Assembly (NCBI GenBank): GCA_037176885.1
Contig: JAWWNJ010000004.1
Span: forward strand, 1,178,001-1,242,000
Reading direction: 5' to 3'
DNA length: 64,000 nt
Source of the DNA: Favolaschia claudopus
Lineage: Eukaryota > Basidiomycota > Agaricomycetes > Agaricales > Mycenaceae
Shown piece by piece: positions 1-10,295 of this stretch. Below the pieces are notes generated by a model that saw only the letters and a program-made list of their open reading frames with translations, did no database searches and was not told the origin of the DNA. The position numbers were made by a program, and so were the translations under genes. How positions within the stretch are numbered: position 1 is the stretch's first letter; every line of letters begins with the position of its first letter.

Positions 1-977
1 CACCAGCTTCGAGGGAGTAGAGGTGCTTGCCCTCGTTCAAATCCCAGAGCATGGTGATACCGTCCTTCCCGCCGGACGCGGCAAGGGAACCATCGGGGGA
101 GACAGAAACGGTGTTGATGTACCCGGTGTGTCCGTAGTGGTTAGTCTTCAGCTTGAACTTGGAGAGTTCCCAAACCTGCGACAGTACAGATCAGTACACG
201 GAACGTCAAGTTGCGAGTATAGATGGAAGAAGTCAGAGATCTTGGTGGAAAATGTAGTCTCATCGAGCCGAAGCCCTCTGAAGTAGCAAATATATTTTCG
301 AATACATCATTCTAGGACCGAAGCCCGGCGAATAAAAAACGGCACTCACTTTGACAACCTTGTCCCAGCCGCAAGAGACAATGACGGGGTTCATGACATT
401 AGGGCTGAATCGGACGCAAGAGACCCTGGTTCGATGGTTGAGGCTGGAGACCATGGAGTAAATATCCCAATAACTCACCACTCGCTGTGTCCGTCCTCCT
501 TGATGTCGTATTTGCATTCGCCGAGGGTATTCCAGAGTTTGATGGTCCTGTCGCGGGAACCAGAGACGATTTGCCTGTTGTCTGCGCTGAAGCTGACTGA
601 GAGGACATCGGAGGTGTGGCCAACGAAGCGGCGAGTGGTAGCGCCGGTGTTGAGGTCCCACAGACGGAGAGTGTGGTCCCAGGAGGAGGAGAGTGCGAAT
701 TGGCCGTCGGAGGAGATGACGACGTCGGACACGAAGTGGTTGTGACCGTGGAGAATCCTTTTGGGGGTTCCGTACCCAGACTCGTCGCGGGTCAATTGCC
801 AGACGATGATGGTCTTGTCTGGGCAGAGTAGTAGAAAGATGTGGTCGACGAGACTTGTGAAAATATACCTCTGGATGCAGAGAGAATGACATCGGGGGTC
901 TCTGAGGAGGTAGCGATGGCGGTGACCCAGCCCTTGTGGCCTTTCAACGACCCAAGGAAGCGCAGAGACTCTGACAT
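1..977 (-). CDS. cpc2: RACK1/Cpc2 (Asc1) WD40 ribosome-associated scaffold, 3' end cut by window
   Basis: Seven-bladed WD40 protein of the 40S ribosome head that links signalling to translation. The start ATG is at 977-975 and begins [17 protein letters not shown]. Exons joined across introns near 827-875 and 424-473 give successive WD repeats with HxxDKTIx[34 protein letters not shown] and [11 protein letters not shown] signatures, then [16 protein letters not shown]. The frame runs off the left edge after LYSLEAG, so the last two or so blades are outside the window. The third intron (about 171-350) is long for this genome and carries a U24 snoRNA, the same host-guest pairing as yeast ASC1. 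A divergent nucleoside hydrolase gene starts 472 bp upstream. Identity is very secure. Confidence 0.96.
230..314 (-). ncRNA. snR24: U24 (snR24/SNORD24) C/D box snoRNA inside the RACK1 intron
   Basis: Read on the minus strand inside the third RACK1 intron: box C-like ATGATGT at 310-304, then ATATTTGCTACTTCAGA (first guide with a degenerate D' box), a C'-like CGATGAGA, then CCACCAAGATCT followed directly by box D CTGA at 236-233. The two blocks TTTGCTACTTCAGA and CACCAAGATCTCTGA match the guide regions I know from yeast snR24 and vertebrate U24, which direct 2'-O-methylation of large-subunit rRNA. Yeast snR24 also sits in the RACK1 (ASC1) intron. Flanking terminal-stem pairing is weak, so the ends are approximate. 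Confidence 0.93.
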
Positions 978-1449
978 GAGGCGCAAGTGGGAGAGAGAGT
1001 TAGGAAAGAAAAGTTTTTGGCGCAGGAAAACGTGAGAACAAATCAATCGACTGCACAATCGATCACAAACAAGTGCAAGCGCTGTATTCAAGCTCCGCTC
1101 GGCCGATTCCGTTCGGCACACTCCGGCATCTCGTCAATATATTCTCTCCAACATCCCTTCCGCAAGTCAAGACCGTAGCCTCGTCTGATTCACATCCTCA
1201 CGGCGATTGTGTATTTTGTGCCGAATCTCATTCCTTTGTCCCTTATTCCTCTTGAACCGCTTCAAATAATAATGGCACCTCGGGTGCACTAACCATTCAT
1301 CCACTTGGAGCCCACAAGCTCTCCCCCCTGTCGATAGGGCAGGCACCCGGCATCGTTGCAAAGTGGTGAACGCCCCACATGCGCCTTGCCTGATGCGTAC
1401 ATAACATCCCTCGTCACGGTTTCTTCTTATCTCTTGCTTGATCACTCCC
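978..1449. promoter_or_regulatory. Divergent intergenic region between RACK1 and nucleoside hydrolase
   Basis: 472 bp separate the two start codons. The RACK1 side is pyrimidine-rich on the minus strand just before the ATG (CTTTTCTTTCC, CTCTCTCTCCC), as is common for translation-apparatus genes. No clear TATA box, tRNA or conserved ORF was seen. The short frames here do not resemble any known protein. Confidence 0.5.
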
Positions 1450-3116
1450 ATGAGCAAGATCCCTGTAATAAGTGAGCTGACATTCCAGCCGCCGTGTACA
1501 TCTGGTAAATCGTTCTGTGCAAGTCTCAACAGATCCCGGCGTCGATGATATCGTGGCAATGTCTGTGAAGAGTTCAATGTCGATCGCATGATAACCTGAA
1601 TATAACGCAGCTTATTCGCTTTGGCCTCTCCGGAACTCGAGATTCTCGCGTTCATCACCAGTTTTGGTTTGTGCTATCCCAAGTACAATCGTCTCTATCG
1701 TGAACATGCCGCAGGAAACACAGACATCTCTCATTCTCAGTCAGTCGATGCATATGATCGTGGAACCAGCTAATCGAAGCAGTAAGAATATTTTGAAAGC
1801 ATACCAGGCAGTTTCCCGGCATCTAGAGGCATTTCCACACGAAGCAGCTCGTTTCCCAAACTTCAACGCACCAGTGAAACCCATTCTCGCTTGCGGAAGT
1901 GTAGGACCACTGGAGGGAGACATACACAGTGCCCAATATTTTCACGGAAGGCAGGTTCTCTCCACGCCAGTACAACACCCACTTCCTTGACGGCCACCAG
2001 AGATGGATTGGGCGGCATATCTGAACGGCATCCAGAACTTGACCTTGAAAACACCGCTGTTCAAGATGCACACCTTACTATTACTGACCTGACCGGCTTG
2101 GAAGTCGTCTCTCATCTTATACGGAGCCGACCTCCGCGAACCGTGACTTACATTGCGCTCGGACCTCTGACTGACCTCGCATGGTTGATGAACGAAGACG
2201 CGAATCTGTTTCGCGAGCGAATCGGTCGCATAGTTTGTATGGGAGGCGCTTTAGATGTCCCTGGAAACACCAGCCCCGTCGCGGAATGCAAGTTCATTCA
2301 ATCTGCCAAAATTTATCTAACATTCACAAACCTCCTGCAGTCAATTTCTTCGCAGATCCATATGCTGTCAAAAAGCTTTTGATCCAGGCAGAAATCGAAA
2401 ACCCCACACTCTTGCCCTTGGATCGATTCTTAATGCTACCTCTGGACATCACCACGCTCCACGAGCTACCATTTCCATTCTACAAAACCCATATAGATCC
2501 CTCGTTCGAGACATCCGCAAAACCATCGGATCCCAGGATTAAAGCGCCTTTGGTTCATTTCACCTCCTCCGTTTTGGAACAAACTCGAGTTGTTATGCTG
2601 CAATTCGGCAAGGATGCCATGGAACTCCATGATATTGTAGCTATGTGGTGCGCTATTGAGAACCCTCCCATGCCGGAGGGCAGTATAGACAAGTTGGCTC
2701 CGGGATGGACTGCTCGGAATCGCATATTTGACATTGAACGGTAGTTATCCCCGATACACCTATTTTTCCAACGCTCACCTCATTCGAGCACTGGGGAACT
2801 GACACGCGGTTTCCTGGTTCGTAACTTTGCCTCAAATTTCTTTCTGTCCCTTTCTAATCCAAACTAGGTTGTAGATCGCAGAGACGACGTCAGCGCATAT
2901 GCGCCAGGTGCAAATCGCGCCCAAGTGCAAGCAGAGCTCGAAAAGCATAAATTTCAGCATGGAGCATGGGAATCAACCGCTGTGCCTGCACTGGTCGAGA
3001 CCGAGCACGCACCGAACGCTATCCTGCCGCAAGGGGTCTTGTGCGTCGATGGTACCCCCGGTCCGGCCACTTTACTCAAGTTATTGGCCAAGCGGGTTTG
3101 GGGAGTGGAGGAGTGA
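1450..3116 (+). CDS. Inosine-uridine preferring nucleoside hydrolase
   Basis: Ribonucleoside hydrolase that splits nucleosides into base and ribose (Urh1/IU-NH family). Splicing ATG-AGC-AAG-ATC-CCT-GTA-ATA-A (1450-1471) to 1524 gives MSKIPVII then STDPGVDDIVAI, the calcium-binding N-terminal loop of the family. Further exons give LASPELEILAFITSFGNT, KPILACGSVGPLEGD, GPLTDLAWL, IVCMGGALDVPGNTSPVAEFNFFADP and LHDIVAMWC, all family signatures including the C-terminal HD. The first Asp of the usual DxDxxxDD is Ser here; the other Asp residues are kept. At least two introns (1951-2000 and 2288-2340) must use GC donors, because reading through hits stops and only those joins restore HGRDGLGG and VAEFNFFADP. 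The gene converges on BUB2 with 91 bp between stops. Confidence 0.88.
1951..2000 (+). other. GC-AG intron in nucleoside hydrolase gene
   Basis: Exon ends CACGGAAG at 1950, donor GCAGGT, acceptor CACCAG at 2000. Joining gives HGRDGLGG in frame; the unspliced frame stops at 1988-1990. Confidence 0.85.
2288..2340 (+). other. GC-AG intron in nucleoside hydrolase gene
   Basis: Exon ends GCGGAAT at 2287, donor GCAAGT, acceptor CTGCAG at 2340. Joining restores the family motif VAEFNFFADPYA; no GT donor in the vicinity does so. Confidence 0.88.
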
Positions 3117-3207
3117 TCACAAACGCAGTGGTGGGGTATAAATACATAGTGTGCATTTTAAATGGCTACATGTGGTATCATGGTACTATATGTGGGCTGT
3201 ACAACGC

Positions 3208-4499
3208 TCAACGGCGCGGTTGTGGAATTTCATATGGATGCTTCACAAGTTCGTCATACAGCGGCGCGGGTAGATCTCGAACGAGGGTCACGGCGATCCC
3301 AATTACCGGCAGAGCTTCGAGAGGCGGGAACGTCCGGAGTAGTCGCATAGGGCTGGAGAGTTCTGAGTAAATGCAACTCTCCAGGAGGCAACATTTAATT
3401 TACCTGGAGGAAGCCATCACTTCATCTCGAATTAGTAGCAGCTGGGCAATAACACAGAGAACGTTAAGATGAACGCCGAATGCTAATAAGAAGTCCCAAA
3501 GTTGAAGGACTTGATCCAGGGGAGGTGTGCAAGCACAGAGAGTCAATACAGCTGACTCTTTGAGTTATCATTCAGAATTCGACATGGAAGAGAAACTTAC
3601 AAGGAAAAGCATATATCTCGGCCGACAGATTCTTTGAGCGCAAATGCGCGAACAATTCGGGGTCGACAATCTTCAAACATCGATCCAGGAGCTGTTGTGG
3701 ACATAGTCATGCCAAATGTTCATCGTGTTGCGCAGGTCATATCATACCTTCAAGCCCATGTGCACGCCTTCCAGCGTTGGTTGAACGTACAGAGGACATG
3801 CTTCTTCAATGAATTTGGAGAAGCAGTAGAAAGCCTCTACTTCGGAGGGCATCGTATACAGGAAAGGCGCAGCGAGGACGTTCATGCCCTGCACGTACGT
3901 GAACGCGAGTTGATGGGTTTCTTGCCTGTCTGACCAAGTAGTTTGATTATCTGCGAAACGGGGAACTCGAGAAAAGATACCATGGTTTCGCCATACGAAA
4001 GCGTCCAATAAACGAATGAGCATGTCCTCTCGAACCCGTTCTTTAAATCCACGGTCCGTCGCCAATGTCCTGCGCAGATTAACCAGGGGAACAGAGCATG
4101 TGCAGTGTGATTGAGGTACCTAAAGGTGTCGTTGCGAATTTTTTCGCGGACCTCGCAAGGACCCCTGGCAACATAACGCAGAAAAGTCTCCGCAGACAGA
4201 TTGTTGACTCTGAGGAGTATCTTCCATATTCGCGGTCGAAGAGTAGGATCCTGTATGAATTTATTCGACCCACGTATCGCGCACAGAGGGTTGTGCAAGT
4301 TACCGCGGTTGAAGGAATGCCCTCGACGAGAATCATACGGCGCAGTTTTTTTGTACCATCGTCGATGTCGCCTGAAGAACGTGACTTTGAAGAGACTTTG
4401 GGTTGGTTGAGGATCTAAAATCAGAGTTTGGATTTGGTGGATTATATTGGATGGATTGAAGAGGACCTTGTTGAACGAGTGTGCTGTTGCAGACGACAT
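3208..4499 (-). CDS. bub2: Bub2/Cdc16 TBC-domain GAP of the mitotic exit (SIN/MEN) pathway
   Basis: GTPase-activating protein for the Tem1/Spg1 GTPase; with Bfa1/Byr4 it holds back mitotic exit at the spindle pole body. The start is ATG 4499, MSSATAHSFNK spliced to ILNQPKVSS, and it continues LRRMILVEGIPSTA, DPTLRPRIWKILLRV, LSAETFLRYVARGPCEVREKIRNDTFR, TYVQGMNVLAAPFLY, CPLYVQPTLEGVHMGLK and LLDRCLKIVDPELFAHLRSK. It ends with LCACTPPLDQVLQLWDFLLAFG and a tail ending PQPRR. Both catalytic fingers are intact: Arg in IRNDTFR (IxxDxxR) and Gln in YVQ. The CPLYVxxxLxGxxxGLKLLD stretch separates Bub2 from other TBC proteins. It is head-to-head with the adaptin gene across only 93 bp. Confidence 0.93.
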
Positions 4500-4592
4500 C
4501 CTGCCCGCCTTTGCTGATACTTGTTGTTTGTTGCCATTGATGGTAAACGACGCGTCCCAATTAGGACGACTCTCATCCTGGCGTCCACCGCG

Positions 4593-7500
4593 ATGGACGT
4601 ACCGTTCGTAGACTCGGGCGCACTGAGCCGCGCACACTACGGACTAGTCAAGAACGTCGAGTCCTCTCAAACTTCTGAAATGGCCGACAGCTACATTCTC
4701 AAGGAGGTCGAATCCATTCGGCATAGACTTCGTCACCCCAAAGCTTCTATTGTATGTTCTCTCTGCGCAGCAGAGTTCGACTTTGAACATGGGTCTCCTT
4801 GCGCAGAAAGAAACGAAAGAATGCCTCATCGTTCTGCTATATTGCTCAACGTCAATTACCTCTTCTCTGGTTCTCCCAGCTGGTAGTCTCGACTTTGCTT
4901 TGCCCCATGCCATTAATCTGGCAGAGGCGGCGACGAAAGTCTACGACAAGCGAATAGGTTATTCAGTCCATCTCTAGCCTCTGAATTCTAAATTCTAAAT
5001 TTTTCCTCGTCGAAGGATATTTATTTTGCGCCGAAATTATGTCTCCAACCCATGAGCTCCGTCTGATGCTCGTCAACACTTTGCGAAAGGTAGGGCACCC
5101 ATGATAAGCATGCCCCGGCTCATTTCTTTTTGTTGGCAGGATCTGGAATCATCCACAACCGCCGTGATCTGCCTCGCTTTGGACAATTTAATAACATCGC
5201 CTTCTGAAGATGTTGTCCCTGCCGTTCAATCCCGTTTACATGACCTCCTCTCAAACTCCTCGTCAGTATGTATTTCTGGATAGAACTCCTTGATTGTAAA
5301 GCAAACGCACCGTAGACCCCACGTACGTCGACGAGCCCTACTTGCGTGCGCTGCCCTTTCGCCCTACGAACCAAGCGTGCTTCGAGAAATAGCGCCCAAA
5401 GTACTCAAACGCATTCGGGACCATCATTTCGAAGTTGCGACGGCCGCCTTGACAGTGGCCCTGGAGCTTTTCAAGGTCTGTTCGCATCTTTTAAACTGGA
5501 GTGTTACCGAACGAGTATGCTAGGCCCATGAACCAGCACAGAACGACATCCGAGAAGCAGTCAACAGCTTACTTCAGTCATCTTGGTCCAAGCGTCCTGA
5601 GCATGCAACTCGACCTCTACTTCTGCAAATCCTTCGCGTTCTGCGTCACATCGGGTCAGCCATCCGCTTTAGTGCTTGAATCAATTGCTGATCGATTCAG
5701 AAAGACTACTTCCGGTCAACATCGGTTTGGTGTTACAAATAATCCAATCGACAGCAGCAACGTCTGACCATCGTACGCTCTTACCCCAGTTTTTTTATTG
5801 TCAGGTCTTCAATTCCAGTATCCATCTAGCCGTCATGTACGCAGCGTTCCTTCTGCTCCATGAGAGCAAATCTCTTGAAACAGCGAACGGTCAACCATCG
5901 CAACCTGTTTCGCCTGCAGCTCATATTCGGGAATTGCTCACGTCACAGAGCGTCAATGACCAGTATATCTTCCTTTCATGTTTAGCCTGTCTGAACCCTG
6001 AAACGTGGGCCGGGATTAATGCCGATATTCCTGCGGTTTTGGAGCAATGGGAGGTTGGACGGGTGATGGAGTTGCTGGATTCGTCTGATTCAGTCATTCG
6101 ATCTAAGGTGCCTTCCTTCGCAGACTTTGCCCCGAAGTTTATTTGACGTGCCATAGACTCTCAGAATCTTGAGCAGCATTGACCCCAACATCGTCAGCTC
6201 ATATTACTCGCAGTCCCTACAGACGCTGCCTGCCGATCTAAATCTGAAAGGAATTAGTGAATACACTACCCGACTGCTTGAAGTGATAGCTCTGCAGATC
6301 GACGAAGATGGGGAACTTTACGCTCGACAACTAACTGAACTTTTTGGGCAAATGGAAGCGCGCTCACCAAGATACGCACAGATGGTCATAGAAAGTGCTG
6401 TCGAGATGGTTTTATCCCACTTGAGAAACGGTGTGAACTTCCTCATTTCGTCCCTTTCTCGCCACCTGACCTCTCACTAGCCTCAATCTCGTTTCAAATC
6501 GGATGTGCCACCACTCTTGTTGCCTCTTTGGCCGATCGTGAAGTCTTCCTCGGGCAAACGATGGTGGTTATCACTTCTGCATTGGCATCCGAATATGCCG
6601 GGAGGTTGGCTGTACCCCCACCAGAGGTGCTCGGTGGATTAGCGTCGAGACTCTCGATAAGCTCTTGTAAGCAAGTTTGTGAAATATTTTCGACAATCCT
6701 CTAATCTTTGCGTAGTACCTGTTCAAGACGCATGCCTCTTGACGATGCTAAGGCTGTCTGCCGAATGCGAACAGGTGCCTCCCGATGTAGTAGCGTCCAT
6801 CGGGGATTTAGCGAAACGATCTCGACGTCACATTCGGCAGGTAAGATTTTCATGGCGTCTTGAGTGGCGCTTATAGTTCGTTCTAGCGGTGCGATGACTT
6901 CATCTCCCTTTCGCCGCAAAGGGATCTCCTTCAAGGGATAGTCCACCGAGCGGAGTCTCCTTCGGTATGGTATTGCGCTGCCTCTCATCCGGCGTCTAAT
7001 ATGATTCGTAGCTTCCTGATTTTCTTGCAGCACTGCAGGAGCACAAAGTTCAGGCGTCTTCAAAAGCGACAAGCCCCGAATCACCGCCACCGCGCGAGCT
7101 ATCATCGCCATCGTCCAGTCCTGCGTCTCTTTCCGCCAGTAAGCTTAAATACACAGCATATGATGCTCCTCCCCCGGCGTCGCGGCTGCGTGACAGAGGC
7201 TTAAGCAGGGGAAGTTCTCGGCCGGATAGCAGAGCGAGCTCGCAGCTGTCCGGAGACGAGCTTTCCCGAACCGTGACTGCAGGAGATCTTACGTTGGCAG
7301 CGGCAGCGCAAGAATTCGAGATGGCGAAGCTGTCTCCCCGTGGTCCTGGACCGGTGGATAACTTAGTCGGTGTCAGTGTTGTCTTCTCCGGCTGGTCCCA
7401 CCCTGACCGTTGCTGCTTCTAGAGCCCTCAAGCTGCAGACCTTATCACGTTGAATGATTCGCCTTTCATCTCTGATCCTAGCGTTGAGCCGACCGTTGAT

Positions 7501-7840
7501 GCCGTATCCGATGCTGAGAGTATATGGAACGGACTTGACGATTCCAGTGGTGCACGCGGTTGGTGTGATTCCTCGCTGGAAGACTTTATCAAGCGACTCG
7601 AGAGCATGGATGGAGCACTGAGAGTTATTTCCGCTGAGGAATCTCCCTTTGAAGGTCAGTTGCGCTCTGGGAATTCTGCGTTCATGGTCTTGATCATGCT
7701 TAGGAGATGTCAAGATAATCATACATGCTAACGACGCCGCCGGTGTTTTGCGGGTGCGAGCGAGTGAAGATGGTGGATGCTTGTGGCGGATGAGATCCGG
7801 CGATGACCAACTGAGAAAACGGGTAAAAGAATTATTTTAA
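4593..7840 (+). CDS. Adaptin large subunit, AP-4 epsilon-like
   Basis: Large subunit of a vesicle-coat adaptor at the trans-Golgi. Exons give MDVPFVDSG..., KECLIVLLYC, GSLDFALPHAINLAEA, KRIGYLFCAEIMSPTHELRLMLVNTLRKDL, LALDNLITSPSEDVVPAV, RRRALLACAALS, AHEPAQNDIREAV and LLPVNIGLVLQIIQSTAATSD, that is the alpha-solenoid trunk of adaptins. The pattern K(E)C(M/L)xxLxYC...HAIxLA...KR(V/I)GYL with ELxLLLVNT fits AP-4 epsilon better than AP-1 gamma or AP-2 alpha. A Ser/Pro-rich hinge (about 7050-7300) precedes a C-terminal segment ending GGCLWRMRSGDDQLRKRVKELF, ear-like. The exon joint near 5645-5695 is uncertain; a donor after CTTCGCGTTCTGC keeps frame. The AP-4 assignment is family inference; another adaptin is the alternative. 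Confidence 0.75.
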
Positions 7841-8372
7841 CTAGTAACTAGTATGGAGTGTCGGTTCACGGAGAGGAGTCGAGCGAGTCAGGTTGAATGG
7901 ATTAGTTGGGCGAGTCAATAAATGTCAAATTAATTGTCAGTCTGTACGGCGGTGTATGTACTATTTATTTGGCTGTGTGACTGAAACTTGTCTTTGAAAA
8001 TTTCCTGCTCTTCGCTGGCAGCTCCACCACAACGTCCCCTTCACCACTCTATGGTTCTCCCTCCTCTCGGGTTAGCATCCTCTTCATCTCCTCCTCCTCG
8101 CCGTCGTCATCATTGTGCTCATCTTATCTCTTTCAGCCTCACACAACAGATTAACAACATTCTCTTCGGTCCACTTGCCTGCCTCCTCCTCAGCACAGAC
8201 CGTCCTCCTTAGGATCCCTTGACACTATCCATCCCATCCCCTTCTCTTTCTCCTCCAACCCATGGGATAATTGCACTCTGACTCGCCGCTGCTTTCTGGT
8301 TACCACAGAATCCCCTCTAGAACTCAAGTATCTGGATCTCACTCAACTACCGATACCCCACATTTGTACACC
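7841..8372 (+). promoter_or_regulatory. Intergenic region upstream of the 8373 gene
   Basis: 532 bp. The first part is the 3' flank of the adaptin gene. From about 8030 the plus strand becomes pyrimidine-rich (repeated CTCCTCCTC and CTTCTC tracts up to 8270), typical of the region just upstream of transcription start in basidiomycete genes. No RNA gene or conserved ORF was seen; the 74-codon frame at 7988 looks like a by-product of the pyrimidine bias. Confidence 0.45.
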
Positions 8373-10020
8373 ATGATCAACTCCATTAAAGCCCCATCTT
8401 TCCTCCGCCCAACGAGCAGGCCCTCCTCTCCCGCCCCGCCAGCAACCTCCCGTCCGGACGCCCCAGAACGCACCGCGCGACCTCTCACAAAGCTGTCGTC
8501 ACTGAGCAATTTTCGCCGCCCTTCTCCAGCCCCTGCGCCCCCTTCGCCTGTCGCCCCAGCGCCTCTAGTTCAAGATGGCTCTTATCTTGAGACACTGGCG
8601 TTGAAGCTTAGCGAGGCTGTATCCAAGGCGTTGACGCAGCCCACCGGACCAACCGTTACAAACGATATGCTCGGCGGCAAGCGACCAGTACCTTCGGGGC
8701 GTGGCAGAGCGTTGGGCACACTCATCGCTTCGTGAGTGGCTCCTTTGTTCTTCTTTGACCATCTGTTTTACTTTCGGACCCAGTGAACTCGCCGCCACAC
8801 GTGAAAAACCACACCTCAATCGGGCGATCGTTCGTTCGCTGCTGCGACCGTTATCGGTTCTGCTCTCCAATCTATCTGCTCATCTGTTGCCGCTTGTTTC
8901 ATCCCCCCTCTTCCTCTCCCCTCCTGCCCCTACTGTGCAGGCTCCAGCGCCAAACCCTACTCAGCTGCATGCATTGGCAGTATCTGCTTTCGCCGCTGAG
9001 GTCCTCGAAGTCTTTGATGACCTGGCTCTTGGACTGGATGCTGAGCCCCGTGGCGATGGATTGAAAGTGATCCGAGACGGGTTGGTATCCATTATCAACC
9101 GTGTGGTGCAGCCATTGGTTGGAGGTATCAAAACCGAAATAATGCCTCTTCTGGAGACTCTTGAGGCCCCCAATTCGTGCAATATCACGAAATCCGTATC
9201 CGGCAGCAAGGGTGCGCCGGTCCCCCACCAATCCATTACGGCCCTGCTGTCCGTAATTCCCGTGTATGCCCGTGCGCTGAGCCGTTATGCCGCCTCTCGA
9301 CACTCCCAAGCTGCACTGGCACCATTCCTCATCTCGGTCATCTGGCGAGGTTTAGTTGCTTTGGCCAACCGACCATATATTCCAGCCTCCCCGCCAGCCT
9401 CGCCGGCCCAAGTGGCGTTACTCTCAGCGTCGGCTCTCAAAAAGCGTCGTTCCTCTTCGATCACTCCACCCCTCACGCCGCCCTCTGCCCGATTCACGAT
9501 CAAGCTCCCCCCATCGCGGCCACCTTCGCCACCGGGAGTGCCGGTTCCCACTTCTACCGCAGCAGATGCGCGTGTGCTATGCGAGCTTCTCGAAACCCTC
9601 CCACGGCCTGACACGGCGACCCAGAGTGCTCGGCTAGCCAACGAAGCGATCGAGGAAGCTTTTGACGGTCTCAAAGCGCTGGCGGCGCTGCTTGACGCTG
9701 TTCATACGGCGCCCCCAACCCAATTTGCATCGGAAGCGGAACTGGAAGTTCTCACTGAGGAACTTCCCACTTTGCTGGCGCTGCCAGTGCTTCTGAACGC
9801 ATACACGCACAACAAGTTCTTGCACTCGGTAGCTGAGATGCTTGACCTCTCTGAAGACGACTACCGCAAAGGGTGCCTGTCCGGCTTTGGTCGGGCGGAG
9901 GAGTGCGCAGGCGCAGTGGGCCAGCGGGTTCTTGACTTGCTTCGTCGGGAGGAGGACGTGCCTGCCATTATCATAGACTGGTTGGAGGCAGAGATGGCTG
10001 ATGTCGCCCACGGAAATTAA
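8373..10020 (+). CDS. Conserved helical protein of unknown function
   Basis: Start ATG 8373 (MINSIKAPSFLRP), one intron at 8732-8783 (GTGAGT...CCCAG), then an uninterrupted frame to TAA 10020, about 530 residues. The first 75 residues are Pro/Ser/Ala-rich and disordered. The rest is Leu/Ala-rich and helical (LNRAIVRSLLRPLSVLLSNL, LHALAVSAFAAEVLEVFDDLALGL), broken by a Pro/Ser linker around 9380-9540, and ends with an acidic EEDVPAIIIDWLEAEMADV. No catalytic motif, signal peptide or membrane span is visible. I do not recognise the family. The low intron number contrasts with most neighbours. It converges on PRI1 275 bp downstream. Confidence 0.8.
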
Positions 10021-10295
10021 GTTTTTCTTCTCGTTTCATTTGGGCGGAATAGATTATCATATAGTTGTTTGCTATTGGTTTGCTTATTCGCATATTTGAT
10101 TTGTCCTTTGTCCCGAATCTCGTGAACTTGCAAGCCGGTGAATTTGAATGCAACAAATACCTCGGCCTGGCGACTCGAATGTTGGCAATTTGGTGAAGTC
10201 TGCCCGCGTCTGAATCAACAATATTAATGGCTACAAAGTGAAATACAACAGCGGGAAATAGCGGATGAAATCAAAGCGAGGAATGCGGAGGCATG

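Noticed and set aside
260..892. Long minus-strand frame with Arg-rich translation overlapping RACK1
   Set aside because: It is a shadow frame; the WD40 repeats lie in the other minus-strand frames with proper splice joins.
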